The notes beneath the pieces are model-generated. The model was given only the letters and a program-made list of their open reading frames with translations, was not told the DNA's origin and did no database searches. This document shows positions 7,859 to 16,065 of a stretch of DNA of 50,765 nucleotides, piece by piece (the first letter of the stretch is position 1; each line of letters begins with the position of its first letter). The position numbers and the translations under genes were made by a program. The DNA is taken from assembly GCA_902485915.1 (NCBI GenBank), contig CABTMH010000169.1:1-50765 (forward strand), read 5' to 3'. This DNA comes from an uncultured Oribacterium sp. (GTDB taxonomy: Bacteria > Bacillota > Clostridia > Lachnospirales > Lachnospiraceae).

Positions 7859-7909
7859 GGATTATAACAGATCCTGTGGTTTCGTTTTTTGAACAAATTC
7901 AAAAACATC

Positions 7910-7942
7910 GAGCGTCATGTATGTACATGGCGCTCTTTTTTT
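7910..7942 (+). terminator. purC terminator
   Basis: The arms 7910-7921 and 7924-7935 pair at 11 of 12 positions around a GAGCG/CGCTC base. They are followed by a seven-T run. Confidence 0.85.
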
Positions 7943-8090
7943 GTATAATTTTCGCAGAAAACCCTGCTTTTTCGCACAGATTTGTTAAAATTTCTACAAA
8001 TCCATGGGATCTCACGAAATTACACGATGGATGCGAGAAACAGATTACGAAAATCGATGTCATATCGAACACACAAATAAGGAGTCCACC

Positions 8091-9536
8091 ATGGCAGATC
8101 ATTACGATGAGAACTACGAGGAAGTCGTATCCCTTCCGGGCGTAGATACCGATGGCGAACGCACAGAGAATATCGATGATGGACGGATTCGTCGACCGTC
8201 TGAGTTTTTCGTCCGCACCACGGGCGACGATATCGACGAACAGGAGCATGCCCGACGCGAATACTTTAATAAGGTCATCGGCGAAGCAGAGAGTGACGCA
8301 CTGCAGACAGAGGAGGGGCTGGGCCCAAACGCCGAAAGCTCCCTGCTCTACCGCATCTGGTCCCGCGTGAATCATGAAAGCGAGGAAGCCGTCGCCGGCA
8401 TCGTCGAGAAGAAGGTCGAGTATGTCGAGCTCTTTTTCGACCTCATCTTCGTGTATAGCCTCCGTACGATCAACGCACTGTTTCATGCCTATGAGCATTC
8501 CTTCCCGCCGATGAGCGCGATCCAGACCTTCCTTTTTCTGACCGCGGTCGTCATGCAGGTCTGGATGTTTACCACGATGTTTTTTAACCGTTACGGCCGG
8601 AAAGCCCTCCGGGATTACATCAGTATCTTCATCAATATGTACCTCCTGTACTACATGGCGAGCGGCTCGAACCACCACTGGCTCGATCACTATATCCGCT
8701 ACCACGGGGCCTGGGCACTGATCATGCTGAACCTCGCGTATCGAAACTGGGACAAGCTGCGTTTCGCCCCGCATCTCGATGACATCGACCGGAGGATACT
8801 CGGGGCGAATGTCATCCATTATCTCATCGAGTGCGGTATCATCCTCGTGTCGATCCCGGTGCATGAAATCACCGGACTCGTGCTCTCGCCGCTTGCGCTG
8901 ATTTACGGCTATGTCGCAAAAGCCAGTGAGTTCCGTGCCTATAAGGCGAGACCGTGCGACTTCCCGCACCTCGCCGAGCGAAATCTGCTGCTCGTGATCC
9001 TGACCTTCGGTGAGATGATCATCGGCATCGCCAGCTTCTTCGAAACGGGTAAGAATGTGCTTCTGAACATCATTTCCTTCCTGATCGTCATCGGCATGTT
9101 CCTGAGCTACGGCTTTTTTAACGACAATGTCCTCGACCACCACAGGAAGACCTCCGGCCTCGGCTTCCTCGCGATCCACGTCATCATGATCCTCGCGATC
9201 AACTCGACGACCATCGCGCTCGAGCTCCTCGCGCGCCCGCTGGTCCCGCTTCTGCCGAAGACCATGTGGATGACCAGTATGCTGCTCGTCTACTATCTGT
9301 GCCTGCTGGCGACCGAACGCTATGCGAAAGAACACCTTCGGACGAACCGCTTTAAGTTCATAGGCACCGTCCTCTCGATCCTGGTGGCCTATCTCTGCCT
9401 GATGCTGCTCGGCGGACATCATCAGCTGGTGGGTGCCTTTATCACCCTCGTCTTTGTATATGGTATCTTCGGCTTCCTGCTGCACATCCACCACAGTAGC
9501 CTCCGCAAGATGAAGATCGGCGGATACATCTCATAA
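8091..9536 (+). CDS. Low-temperature-requirement A (LtrA)-family membrane protein
   Basis: Predicted 481-residue membrane protein of the LtrA family, named from a Listeria cold-growth locus; its molecular function is unknown. A hydrophilic N-terminal region of about 100 residues is followed by the family signature EYVELFFDLIFVYSL. About ten to twelve hydrophobic helices follow, including ERNLLLVILTFGEMIIGIA, the second conserved family motif. The start at 8091 is chosen for the AAGGAG site; the frame is open to an earlier ATG at 8004 that lacks one. It is monocistronic. A long frame on the opposite strand has no start signal and is taken as a shadow. Confidence 0.88.
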   Translation: MADHYDENYEEVVSLPGVDTDGERTENIDDGRIRRPSEFFVRTTGDDIDEQEHARREYFNKVIGEAESDALQTEEGLGPNAESSLLYRIWSRVNHESEEAVAGIVEKKVEYVELFFDLIFVYSLRTINALFHAYEHSFPPMSAIQTFLFLTAVVMQVWMFTTMFFNRYGRKALRDYISIFINMYLLYYMASGSNHHWLDHYIRYHGAWALIMLNLAYRNWDKLRFAPHLDDIDRRILGANVIHYLIECGIILVSIPVHEITGLVLSPLALIYGYVAKASEFRAYKARPCDFPHLAERNLLLVILTFGEMIIGIASFFETGKNVLLNIISFLIVIGMFLSYGFFNDNVLDHHRKTSGLGFLAIHVIMILAINSTTIALELLARPLVPLLPKTMWMTSMLLVYYLCLLATERYAKEHLRTNRFKFIGTVLSILVAYLCLMLLGGHHQLVGAFITLVFVYGIFGFLLHIHHSSLRKMKIGGYIS

Positions 9537-9555
9537 AATCGAGACCCGAAATGCG

Positions 9556-9617
9556 TCATCGGTCCTCCGGCCCGCTACCGGCTTTCCGACACGCCCATCC
9601 GGCCCCCCCCCTGACCT
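9556..9617 (+). repeat. Degenerate fragment of the palindromic element
   Basis: CGGTCCTCCGGCCCGCTACC and GGCTTTCCGACACGCCC match the interior of the full element near 27.7 kb. The conserved terminal core is replaced by a run of nine C residues (from 9603) followed by CTGACC, so this copy looks decayed. Confidence 0.6.
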
Positions 9618-9632
9618 TATGAAGAATAGAGA

Positions 9633-9706
9633 TTGAGTTCACTCCTCTGAAATGCTAGAATAGTCGCGTACATTTGTTTGACGGATTATTCTCTTTTCAG
9701 AGGAGT
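9633..9706 (+). promoter_or_regulatory. sbcD promoter and 12-bp inverted repeat spanning to the RBS
   Basis: TTGAGT at 9633-9638 and TAGAAT at 9656-9661 are 17 bp apart. A perfect 12-bp inverted repeat places one arm (9641-9652, ACTCCTCTGAAA) between the two boxes. The other arm (9695-9706) covers the AGAGGAG ribosome site. On read-through transcripts the pair could hide the ribosome site. Confidence 0.6.
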
Positions 9707-9711
9707 TTTTT

Positions 9712-10905
9712 ATGAAACTGATTCACTGCGCAGACCTGCATCTCGACAGCCGGATGAGCACGCATCTCGGGGATGCGGCAGCCCGGGAGCGGCGGCAGGA
9801 ACTGCTCGGCACCTGGCTCCGCCTCGTCACGTACGCGGAGCAGCATCAGGTGCGCGCGATCCTCATCGCCGGCGACCTCTTCGACCGGCCGGCCGTGAGT
9901 CTGACGACGGCGCATGCTGTCCTCGAGAGCGTACGTACCCACCCGGAGATCGCGTTTTTCTATTTAAAAGGAAATCATGACACGGACAGCTTTCTGAACC
10001 AGGCGGAGAGCCTGCCGGAGAATCTCTATACCTTCCAGGACACCTGGCGGAAGTACCGGCTGTTGGACCATCTCGTGATCGCCGGCCGTGAGTTTACGGA
10101 ATCCGGCACCCTGAACGAGCTGGCGGCGAAGACCCTGCGCCTCGAAGAGGCCGATGTGAACATCGTCCTCCTCCATGGGCAGATCAGCGAAAGCACTGCG
10201 CAGGACAGTGCGTCGACTGAAACGATCCGTCTCGCGGACTATGCGCATCAGGGCATCGATTATCTGGCGCTCGGACATGTGCACCAGTACCAGGAGGGAA
10301 GCCTCGACGGGCGCGGAAGCTGGTGCTATCCTGGCTGCCTCGAGGGACGTGGTTTCGATGAGTGTACGCAGCATGGCTTCGTCCTGCTCGATATCGATGA
10401 GGCGACACATCAGATCCGGCGTCAGCTCGTGGATATCAGTACACGCCATCTCTGGACGGTGCCGCTGGATGTGCAGGGGCTTGACTCGTCGATGGCGATC
10501 GTGCGGCGTGCGCGTGCCCTGCTGTCACTGCTTTCCGGAACGCCGAGTGCGGATCCGGCGATCGCGGAGATCCCGGCAGAGCGCGTCGAGGCGATCCTTC
10601 AGGCGGGGGCCGGGGTGCGCATGCGCTCGCAGGATCTCGTGAAGCTGGAGCTTCGCGGCGCGCTTGCGATGGATGTGGAGCTTAGCCTCGACTTCATCCG
10701 TACGCAGCTTGCACCGATGTTTTACTTTCTTCGGGTCGTGGATGAGACACGGCGTTTCATCGACCCGTCGATGTATCAGCATGATAAATCGCTGAAGGGC
10801 GCGTTCGTCCACTCGGTCGAGGAGGATGCGACGCTCGATGAGCAGACGAAGGCGGCGGTGATCGAAGCAGGCCTCCGGCTGCTGCGGGGCGAGGAGCTTC
10901 TGTGA
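9712..10905 (+). CDS. SbcD/YhaO-like DNA repair exonuclease subunit
   Basis: Predicted 397-residue metallophosphoesterase, the nuclease half of an SbcCD (Mre11-Rad50)-type complex that trims DNA ends and hairpins. Metal-binding motifs occur in order: HCADLHLDS (D8, H10), IAGDLFDRP, LKGNHD, LLHGQ and LGHVHQY. The size and pairing with a short, membrane-segment-containing partner resemble Bacillus YhaO more than E. coli SbcD. ATG at 9712 follows AGAGGAG. The partner gene begins 88 bp downstream. Confidence 0.92.
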   Translation: MKLIHCADLHLDSRMSTHLGDAAARERRQELLGTWLRLVTYAEQHQVRAILIAGDLFDRPAVSLTTAHAVLESVRTHPEIAFFYLKGNHDTDSFLNQAESLPENLYTFQDTWRKYRLLDHLVIAGREFTESGTLNELAAKTLRLEEADVNIVLLHGQISESTAQDSASTETIRLADYAHQGIDYLALGHVHQYQEGSLDGRGSWCYPGCLEGRGFDECTQHGFVLLDIDEATHQIRRQLVDISTRHLWTVPLDVQGLDSSMAIVRRARALLSLLSGTPSADPAIAEIPAERVEAILQAGAGVRMRSQDLVKLELRGALAMDVELSLDFIRTQLAPMFYFLRVVDETRRFIDPSMYQHDKSLKGAFVHSVEEDATLDEQTKAAVIEAGLRLLRGEELL

Positions 10906-10993
10906 GTGGAGCGCCGTGGCAGAACGGGACAGATCGGGCAGTGCTTCCGAGGAGCGTGTCCCTGTAAAGATAGAGAGAATCGAAGGATTGTAG

Positions 10994-13180
10994 ATGAGAT
11001 TACTGAACTGTCAAATCGATAATTTCGGAAAGCTGCAGCATCTGGAGCTTGACTTCCAGGACGGGCTCAATGTCTTCCTCCGGGAGAACGGCTTCGGGAA
11101 GTCGACGCTGGCGGCCTTTATCCGGGTCATGTTCTATGGACTGTCCGGTGAGCGGAAGGCGCAGGACAGCGACAATGAGCGGAAGAAATACCGTCCATGG
11201 CAGGGCGGCAGCTTCGGTGGCTCGCTCTGCTTCGCGCTCGACGACGGAAAGTGCTACCGCATCACACGGCACTTCGGCGAGCGGAAGGGGCAGGACCAGT
11301 TCATGCTCTACGATGCGGAGACGAATCTGCCGTCGAAGGACTATAGTGAGCGCATCGGAGAGGAGCTCTTCCGCATCGATGAGACCTCCTTCCGGCGTAC
11401 CTGCTTCATCGGGCAGCAGGCGCTCGAAACCGGCGTGACCTCGGAGATCAACGCGCGTATCGGTAACGTCTCGGAGGATCCGGAGGATATGAACCGCTAT
11501 GCAGAGGTCATCGAGCAGCTGAAGGATGAGATCAATGCACTCTCACCGGCGCGGCGGACCGGTGCGATCTTTAAGAAACGCCTGGAGCTCGAAGAGCTGA
11601 AGAACGGCTGTGCCGGTCGGGAAGCGGAAGAGAAGCAGGCGGTCGACGGGGCGGCCGCACTCCACCAGGCGCGCGAAACGAAGCAGCGCCTGCAGTCGGT
11701 ACTGGAGAGCACCAGCCGCCGACTGGTCCAGCAGAGTCAGCAGCAGGACGCGATCCGCGACCGGATGGAGTATGACCGCCTGTGCGCGGCCTGCAGCGAC
11801 AGCCGGACGCGACTCCTGGAGCAGGAGCGGCGGTACCTCGGCACCTTGAGCGGAGAGCAGCGGGCGCAGCAGCTGCAACGGGAGCTGCGGCGTCTCCAGG
11901 AGACCTTCCGGAGCGGACTGCCATCGGAAGCTGAGATGCGCGGCGCGGAGAAGCGCCTCGGTCGCATCGCCTGGCTGGCCGATCGCATCGCCGGCCTCGA
12001 GCAGCAGGGTGGACGTCGGAGACGGAAGGCATCGCCGCAGAAGCGTGCGCAGCAGACACACGCCTTCGCCGGGCTACTGCTGTCCCTCCTTCTGCTGCTG
12101 GCCGGTGTGTACGGTCTTCTTCACTTCGGCGGGAACATCCTGCCGGGTGTCGTGCTGCTCGGTCTCGCGGCGCTCGCGTTGCTGTTGTCTACCGCTTGCT
12201 TCGTGAAAAGCACTGGAACGAAGAACGATGATCAGGAGCGCATGGCAGCGATGCAGAACATGCGTGTGGAGTTCGAGCGACTGAACCAGGAGCTGAACCG
12301 CTTCCTGAGCCGTTTCTATCCGGAGATGGACTACAGTGCCGCTGCGGATTATTTTACGGTGGTGGAGGGAGATGATGTCGGTGGCGAAGACATTGACCGA
12401 AGACATCCGAACCGGGCAGCCCTGCTCCGCCGGCTCGGCACGGACATGCTCAGCTACAGCCGGCTTACGGATATCCGAACGATCGCCATCGAGCTCTCGA
12501 AGCGACAGCATGCGCAGGAGGCCTTCGAGCAGAGCCATGATATGGAGCAGCTGCGCGCGATCCGGCGACCGGTGGAGGCAGCGGAGAGTCTCGCAGCGCT
12601 GAGCCAGCAGATGCAGACACTGCGGGCACAGCTCGAAGAGCTCGACACCCGTATCCAGCAGCTGTCCGCTGAACAGGAAGCATCGGAGCGCAGACTGGCG
12701 GAGCTGTACGAGATGGAGCGGCACGCACAGCAGGCCCTCGAGGACCTCGCTGCGATGGAGCAGCGCCACCATCGGCTGACGCTCGTCCGCGACCACCTCA
12801 CGAAGGCACGGAACGACTTCACGAAGCAGTACATGGACCCGATGATGGATGCGTTCACGAAGTACTACCGTATCCTGGCCAATGCCTCGCAGCCGGCGAT
12901 TCCGTTCCGCATGGATGCGGATTTTAACGTGCATCTCCTCGCAGAAGGAGAGGCGCGTAATACGGAGCTTCTTTCTGCCGGCTACCGGAACCTCGTGGAG
13001 CTCGCGCGGCGCATGGCCTTCATCGACGCCATGTATGAGGAGGAGAAGCCGTTCATCCTCCTCGATGACCCGTTCATCAACCTCGATCCGCCGAAGGTCG
13101 AGGGCGGCATGCGCTTCCTCGAGGCCATCGCCCGCGACCACCAGGTGATTTACTTCACCTGCCATGAAAGCCGGCGATAA
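10994..13180 (+). CDS. SbcC/YhaN-like SMC-type ATPase
   Basis: Predicted 728-residue ATPase partner of the upstream nuclease. The Walker A region RENGFGKST (residues 30-38) has Arg where the consensus has its first Gly. A long coiled coil follows. A pair of hydrophobic segments at about 356-402 suggests membrane anchoring, as in YhaN-type proteins. A second coiled coil leads to LSAGYRNLVELA (signature-like) and FILLDDPFINLD (Walker B, near 684-697). At 728 residues it is much shorter than E. coli SbcC (about 1050) and has no visible Cys-x-x-Cys zinc hook, so the dimer may join differently. Role in DNA end processing is inferred from family and partner. Confidence 0.88.
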   Translation: MRLLNCQIDNFGKLQHLELDFQDGLNVFLRENGFGKSTLAAFIRVMFYGLSGERKAQDSDNERKKYRPWQGGSFGGSLCFALDDGKCYRITRHFGERKGQDQFMLYDAETNLPSKDYSERIGEELFRIDETSFRRTCFIGQQALETGVTSEINARIGNVSEDPEDMNRYAEVIEQLKDEINALSPARRTGAIFKKRLELEELKNGCAGREAEEKQAVDGAAALHQARETKQRLQSVLESTSRRLVQQSQQQDAIRDRMEYDRLCAACSDSRTRLLEQERRYLGTLSGEQRAQQLQRELRRLQETFRSGLPSEAEMRGAEKRLGRIAWLADRIAGLEQQGGRRRRKASPQKRAQQTHAFAGLLLSLLLLLAGVYGLLHFGGNILPGVVLLGLAALALLLSTACFVKSTGTKNDDQERMAAMQNMRVEFERLNQELNRFLSRFYPEMDYSAAADYFTVVEGDDVGGEDIDRRHPNRAALLRRLGTDMLSYSRLTDIRTIAIELSKRQHAQEAFEQSHDMEQLRAIRRPVEAAESLAALSQQMQTLRAQLEELDTRIQQLSAEQEASERRLAELYEMERHAQQALEDLAAMEQRHHRLTLVRDHLTKARNDFTKQYMDPMMDAFTKYYRILANASQPAIPFRMDADFNVHLLAEGEARNTELLSAGYRNLVELARRMAFIDAMYEEEKPFILLDDPFINLDPPKVEGGMRFLEAIARDHQVIYFTCHESRR

Positions 13181-13192
13181 ACAGAAGTGAAA

Positions 13193-13229
13193 AACAGCGG
13201 AGGGTGGCTATCTGCCACCCTCCGCTGTT
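13193..13229 (-). terminator. Terminator of the ispE-gntR unit, convergent with sbcC
   Basis: A perfect 16-bp stem (13193-13208 with 13214-13229) has a five-base loop. On the minus strand it is followed by TTTTT, the strong direction. On the plus strand only TT follows, so it is weak for the sbcC-like gene. Confidence 0.85.
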
Positions 13230-13335
13230 AAGCTTTCCGGCTCTTCCTGCCGGACTCTTCCGCTGTTAAGCTTTCCGGCTCTTCCTATCGGCCTCTTCCG
13301 CTGTTAACGCTTCCGACTCTTCCTGCCAGTCTCCG
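13222..13335 (-). repeat. Three tandem 38-bp units at the gntR 3' end
   Basis: Units start at 13222, 13260 and 13298 and are highly similar. The unit nearest the gene holds the last codons (ETGRKSRKR) and the TAA stop; the other two are non-coding copies lying between the stop and the terminator. Confidence 0.9.
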
Positions 13336-14020
13336 AAGCGGCTTCCGCCTCATCGACGAGGTTCTGCGAAACGGTCATCTCCTGATTATCGATGTGCTCC
13401 TTCATCAGTGTCTTCGCGCGGATGAGATCACGGATCCGGATAGCCTGCAGGATCTCCTCATGCTCATGCACGAGGATGCCACGCTTCGCCTCGTCCTTGA
13501 TGTACTCGAGACGGTAGCGGTACATCTGCTCCCGGAGATTATTGATCATCTGGACGAGCTTCTCGTTTCCGGAGGCCTTATAGATGATGTCATGGTAGGC
13601 CTCATCGGCCTCGGCGATCTCGATCTCCGTACCGCCGTTTTTCACGACCTTCTGGAAATTATCCTCCGCAGCACTCAGCTCCCGAAGCTCCTCATCGGAG
13701 ATCCGCTGACAGGCGAGGTCCGTCGCCAGCTCCTCCAGGGCCCCACGCACCTCGAGGGTATCCTGCAGATTCTTGTGGGATATCTTCGCGACCTCGGCGC
13801 CTCGGCGCGGAATCATCAGTACGAGACCTTCCAGCTCCAGCTTTCGGATCGCCTCACGAATCGGTGTACGAGAGACACCGAGCTTCTCGGCGAGCTGGAT
13901 CTCCATGAGACGTTCACCCGGCTTCAGCTCACCCTTCAGGATCGCCTGACGGAGTGTGTTGAACACGAGATCCCGTAAAGGAAGATATTCATTCATATTT
14001 ACTGTAAAATCATTCATCAC
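13304..14020 (-). CDS. GntR/FadR-family (FCD) transcription regulator
   Basis: Predicted 238-residue cytoplasmic regulator. The N-terminal winged helix-turn-helix includes LKPGERLMEIQLAEKLGVSR and TPIREAIRKLELEGLV. The C-terminal all-helical FCD ligand domain holds EVRGALEELATDLA and metal-type Asp/His residues (DEAYHDIIY, HEHEEIL). I take GTG at 14020 as start because GGAGG lies nine bases upstream; ATG at 14017 is the alternative. It follows ispE by 26 bp and is probably co-transcribed with it. The effector is unknown, and nothing links it to isoprenoid control. Confidence 0.88.
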   Translation of the reverse strand: MMNDFTVNMNEYLPLRDLVFNTLRQAILKGELKPGERLMEIQLAEKLGVSRTPIREAIRKLELEGLVLMIPRRGAEVAKISHKNLQDTLEVRGALEELATDLACQRISDEELRELSAAEDNFQKVVKNGGTEIEIAEADEAYHDIIYKASGNEKLVQMINNLREQMYRYRLEYIKDEAKRGILVHEHEEILQAIRIRDLIRAKTLMKEHIDNQEMTVSQNLVDEAEAASETGRKSRKR

Positions 14021-14046
14021 TGTACTTGTCCTCCGAAGAAAATCGT

Positions 14047-14964
14047 TCACAGGCGGGCTGGGCGGCTCGGTGAGGTTCTGGATGGCTTCCGCCATGGCTC
14101 GGTGAGGTATACCTGCTTCGCGAGTCCGCTTTCTTTCGCGGAAAGCAGAGCCTGATAGCAGGCCTGTGCCTTTTCGGGATCGTCGAAGAGGCCGAACACC
14201 GTCGGGCCGGAGCCGGACATCATGGCATTCAGTGCGCCGAGCGCCATCATACGCTCTTTGATGGCGTCGATTTCCGGATGCTGCCGGCTGGTGACGGTTT
14301 CGAGGATATTGCCCATCTGTCCGGCGACCGCACGTACATCCCGCGCCTTCAGCGCCTCGATCACCTGATCCACATCCGGGTGTGCCTCCGCCGGGAGCGT
14401 GTTGACATGCAGGTTCTCGTAAACGGCCTTCGTGGATACCGAGATCGCCGGCTTCGCAAGCACGATCGAGCAGGCCGGCAGTGCCGGAAGCGGGGTCAGG
14501 ATCTCTCCGATGCCCTCGGACAGTGCCGTCCCGCGCATGAGACAGAACGGGATGTCCGCCCCGAGCTGCACACCGCGCTTCTTCAGCTCTTCGATACTCA
14601 GCCGGAGATCAAACAGCCGGTTCATACCGTACAGTACCGCGGCCGCATCCGCAGATCCTCCAGCCATGCCGGCGGCCACCGGGATGACCTTCCGAAGGGA
14701 CATCCGGACACCGCCCTCGAGATGGAACTCGTCCATCAGCATCTTCGCCGCCCGGTACATGAGATTGTTTTCGTTGACCGGCAGAACCGGCAGATTGGTT
14801 TTCAGCACGATGCCTGACCTGTCGGTTCGCTCCATATCGATGTTGTCGTGGAGCTTCACGGTCTGCATGATCATGCGGACATCATGATAACCGTTCGGCC
14901 GCTGCCGCAGCACGTCGAGCGACAGATTGATTTTGCCATATGCCTGAAGCTTGATGTGATTCAT
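14047..14964 (-). CDS. ispE: 4-diphosphocytidyl-2-C-methyl-D-erythritol kinase
   Basis: Predicted 305-residue GHMP kinase of the MEP isoprenoid pathway. It phosphorylates CDP-methylerythritol. Features: AYGKINLSLDVLRQRPNGYHDV at the N terminus, the ATP loop PVAAGMAGGSADAAA, LGADIPFCL, and the C-terminal glycine motif MMSGSGPTVFGLF. ATG at 14964 follows CAGGGAG. The protein ends in an extra basic, Ser/Pro/Arg-rich stretch (EPWRKPSRTSPSRPARL) beyond the usual domain. A 13-bp repeat in the DNA there suggests the end was extended by a local duplication. Confidence 0.94.
   Translation of the reverse strand: MNHIKLQAYGKINLSLDVLRQRPNGYHDVRMIMQTVKLHDNIDMERTDRSGIVLKTNLPVLPVNENNLMYRAAKMLMDEFHLEGGVRMSLRKVIPVAAGMAGGSADAAAVLYGMNRLFDLRLSIEELKKRGVQLGADIPFCLMRGTALSEGIGEILTPLPALPACSIVLAKPAISVSTKAVYENLHVNTLPAEAHPDVDQVIEALKARDVRAVAGQMGNILETVTSRQHPEIDAIKERMMALGALNAMMSGSGPTVFGLFDDPEKAQACYQALLSAKESGLAKQVYLTEPWRKPSRTSPSRPARL
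14064..14108 (-). repeat. 13-bp direct repeat at the ispE 3' end
   Basis: GGCTCGGTGAGGT occurs at 14064-14076 and 14096-14108. The 32-bp period is not a multiple of three, so the copies are read in different frames in the C-terminal tail. The match is short, so duplication is only suggested. Confidence 0.5.
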
Positions 14965-15083
14965 AACTCCCTGTTTCCTTGATTTGTATTTTGACCTTTG
15001 TATACATTACGCTTATTTTAGGGCATTCTGCTGCTTAAAGCAAGCATTCCGCTTCTCTTATGTACAGAAATCGAAACATCAAA

Positions 15084-15112
15084 TTGACAAATCATTAAAG
15101 CACGCTTATACT
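15084..15112 (+). promoter_or_regulatory. Promoter of the tetR-RND operon
   Basis: A near-consensus promoter: TTGACA at 15084-15089, a 17-bp spacer, and TATACT at 15107-15112. Confidence 0.8.
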
Positions 15113-15123
15113 CTGTAACACGA

Positions 15124-15158
15124 GTGACACATTGTCACTTTTAGTGACATCATGTCAC
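15124..15158 (+). promoter_or_regulatory. Twin palindromic operators for the TetR repressor
   Basis: GTGACACATTGTCAC (15124-15138) and GTGACATCATGTCAC (15144-15158) share perfect GTGACA/TGTCAC arms with a 3-bp centre, 20 bp apart centre to centre. That is two helical turns. They cover the transcription start, as expected for autorepression by the TetR protein encoded 80 bp downstream. Confidence 0.8.
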
Positions 15159-15239
15159 CTACTCGGAAAATGATACCGGCACAGACGTGAAGCGGCGATA
15201 TGCGGAGCGTTCGAGGCGCCGTCCAGGAGAGGAGATTTT

Positions 15240-15908
15240 ATGGCGACGGAAAGATTTCTTAAGCTTTCCCAGGATAAAAAAGACAGAATACTACAGGCAG
15301 CAAGGCATGAATTTGCGAGGGTCCCGTTCGAGGATGCCTCCATCAATCAGATCATCAAGGCATCAGGGATCTCCCGCGGCAGCTTCTATACCTACTTCGA
15401 GGATAAGCTGGATCTCCTCCACTATGTATTTCGTAATGAGGGGATGCGAAACGAAGAGTACTTCCGGGAACTTCTGCTTCGGAAACAGGGAAACTACTGG
15501 GAAGCGCTTCGTGAATGGGTCTACAGCATCGAAAAGCTCATCGACGAAGGCTCTATCCAGGAAGACATCAACATCATGATGCAGAGTGGTATGATGCAGC
15601 GCGTCATCGCATTTTCGGAAAGTGGAAAGATGGATCATGCGGAGATCGCGAAAACAGAGTGGTTTCGAAAACAGGTTGATCCGGGGTGTTTTCGGCATTA
15701 TGACCGGCCGAGGCAGTTTGAGTCCATCATCCGCCTAGGAAACGCCGTCGCGATGATGACGCTCATGGCGCTGGTCGGGCATGCGAAGGAGCATCACGCG
15801 CGCATCCTTCAGAACTTTGAGATGGAGCTTGCAGTTCTGCGGGAAGGCGCGGATCCGCATTTCTCGAGAGAAGAGGAGCCGGCCGGTGAAGTGAGCGCAG
15901 GCGTGTAA
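15240..15908 (+). CDS. TetR-family repressor of the RND operon
   Basis: Predicted 222-residue cytoplasmic repressor. The N-terminal helix-turn-helix is clear: KKDRILQAARHEFA, DASINQIIKASGISRGSFYTYF, EDKLDLLHYVF. The rest is a helical, poorly conserved ligand domain. ATG at 15240 follows AGGAGAGGAG. It heads an operon with the adaptor, RND and TolC-like genes, and twin palindromes overlap its transcription start, so negative autoregulation is likely. The inducer is unknown. The final codons and stop are duplicated 61 bp downstream. Confidence 0.92.
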   Translation: MATERFLKLSQDKKDRILQAARHEFARVPFEDASINQIIKASGISRGSFYTYFEDKLDLLHYVFRNEGMRNEEYFRELLLRKQGNYWEALREWVYSIEKLIDEGSIQEDINIMMQSGMMQRVIAFSESGKMDHAEIAKTEWFRKQVDPGCFRHYDRPRQFESIIRLGNAVAMMTLMALVGHAKEHHARILQNFEMELAVLREGADPHFSREEEPAGEVSAGV

Positions 15909-15974
15909 GCCATAGTGCCGCGTTCAAAACAGTTTTCACGAAAGGGCGGAAGCGAGCGCAGGCGAGTAAGCCAT
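15888..15974 (+). repeat. 26-bp duplication of the tetR 3' end
   Basis: Positions 15888-15913, holding the last codons, the TAA stop and flank, recur at 15949-15974 with 24 of 26 matches. The period is 61 bp. The intervening bases show no further repeat. Confidence 0.85.
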
Positions 15975-16065
15975 CTGCGTCCAGGTCGACGACATTGGTC
16001 GGATGCAGTAAGCGTCGGAAGATCAAACGGGAAAATCACACAATCAGAAAAACAGGAGATTATAT

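Noticed and set aside
7899..9494. Long open frame opposite the LtrA-family gene
   Set aside because: It is an antisense shadow: rich in His, Asp, Arg and Val, with no family motif and no ribosome site, fully covered by a well-recognised gene. The same holds for long frames opposite the sbcC-like, adaptor, TolC-like, kinase and prs genes.
9602..9612. C-run as a phase-variation tract
   Set aside because: It lies between genes, inside a decayed repeat fragment and before the sbcD promoter elements, so a change in its length would not shift any reading frame.
13193..13229. Strong terminator for the sbcC-like gene
   Set aside because: The T run follows only on the minus strand, so the main role is to end the ispE-gntR transcript.
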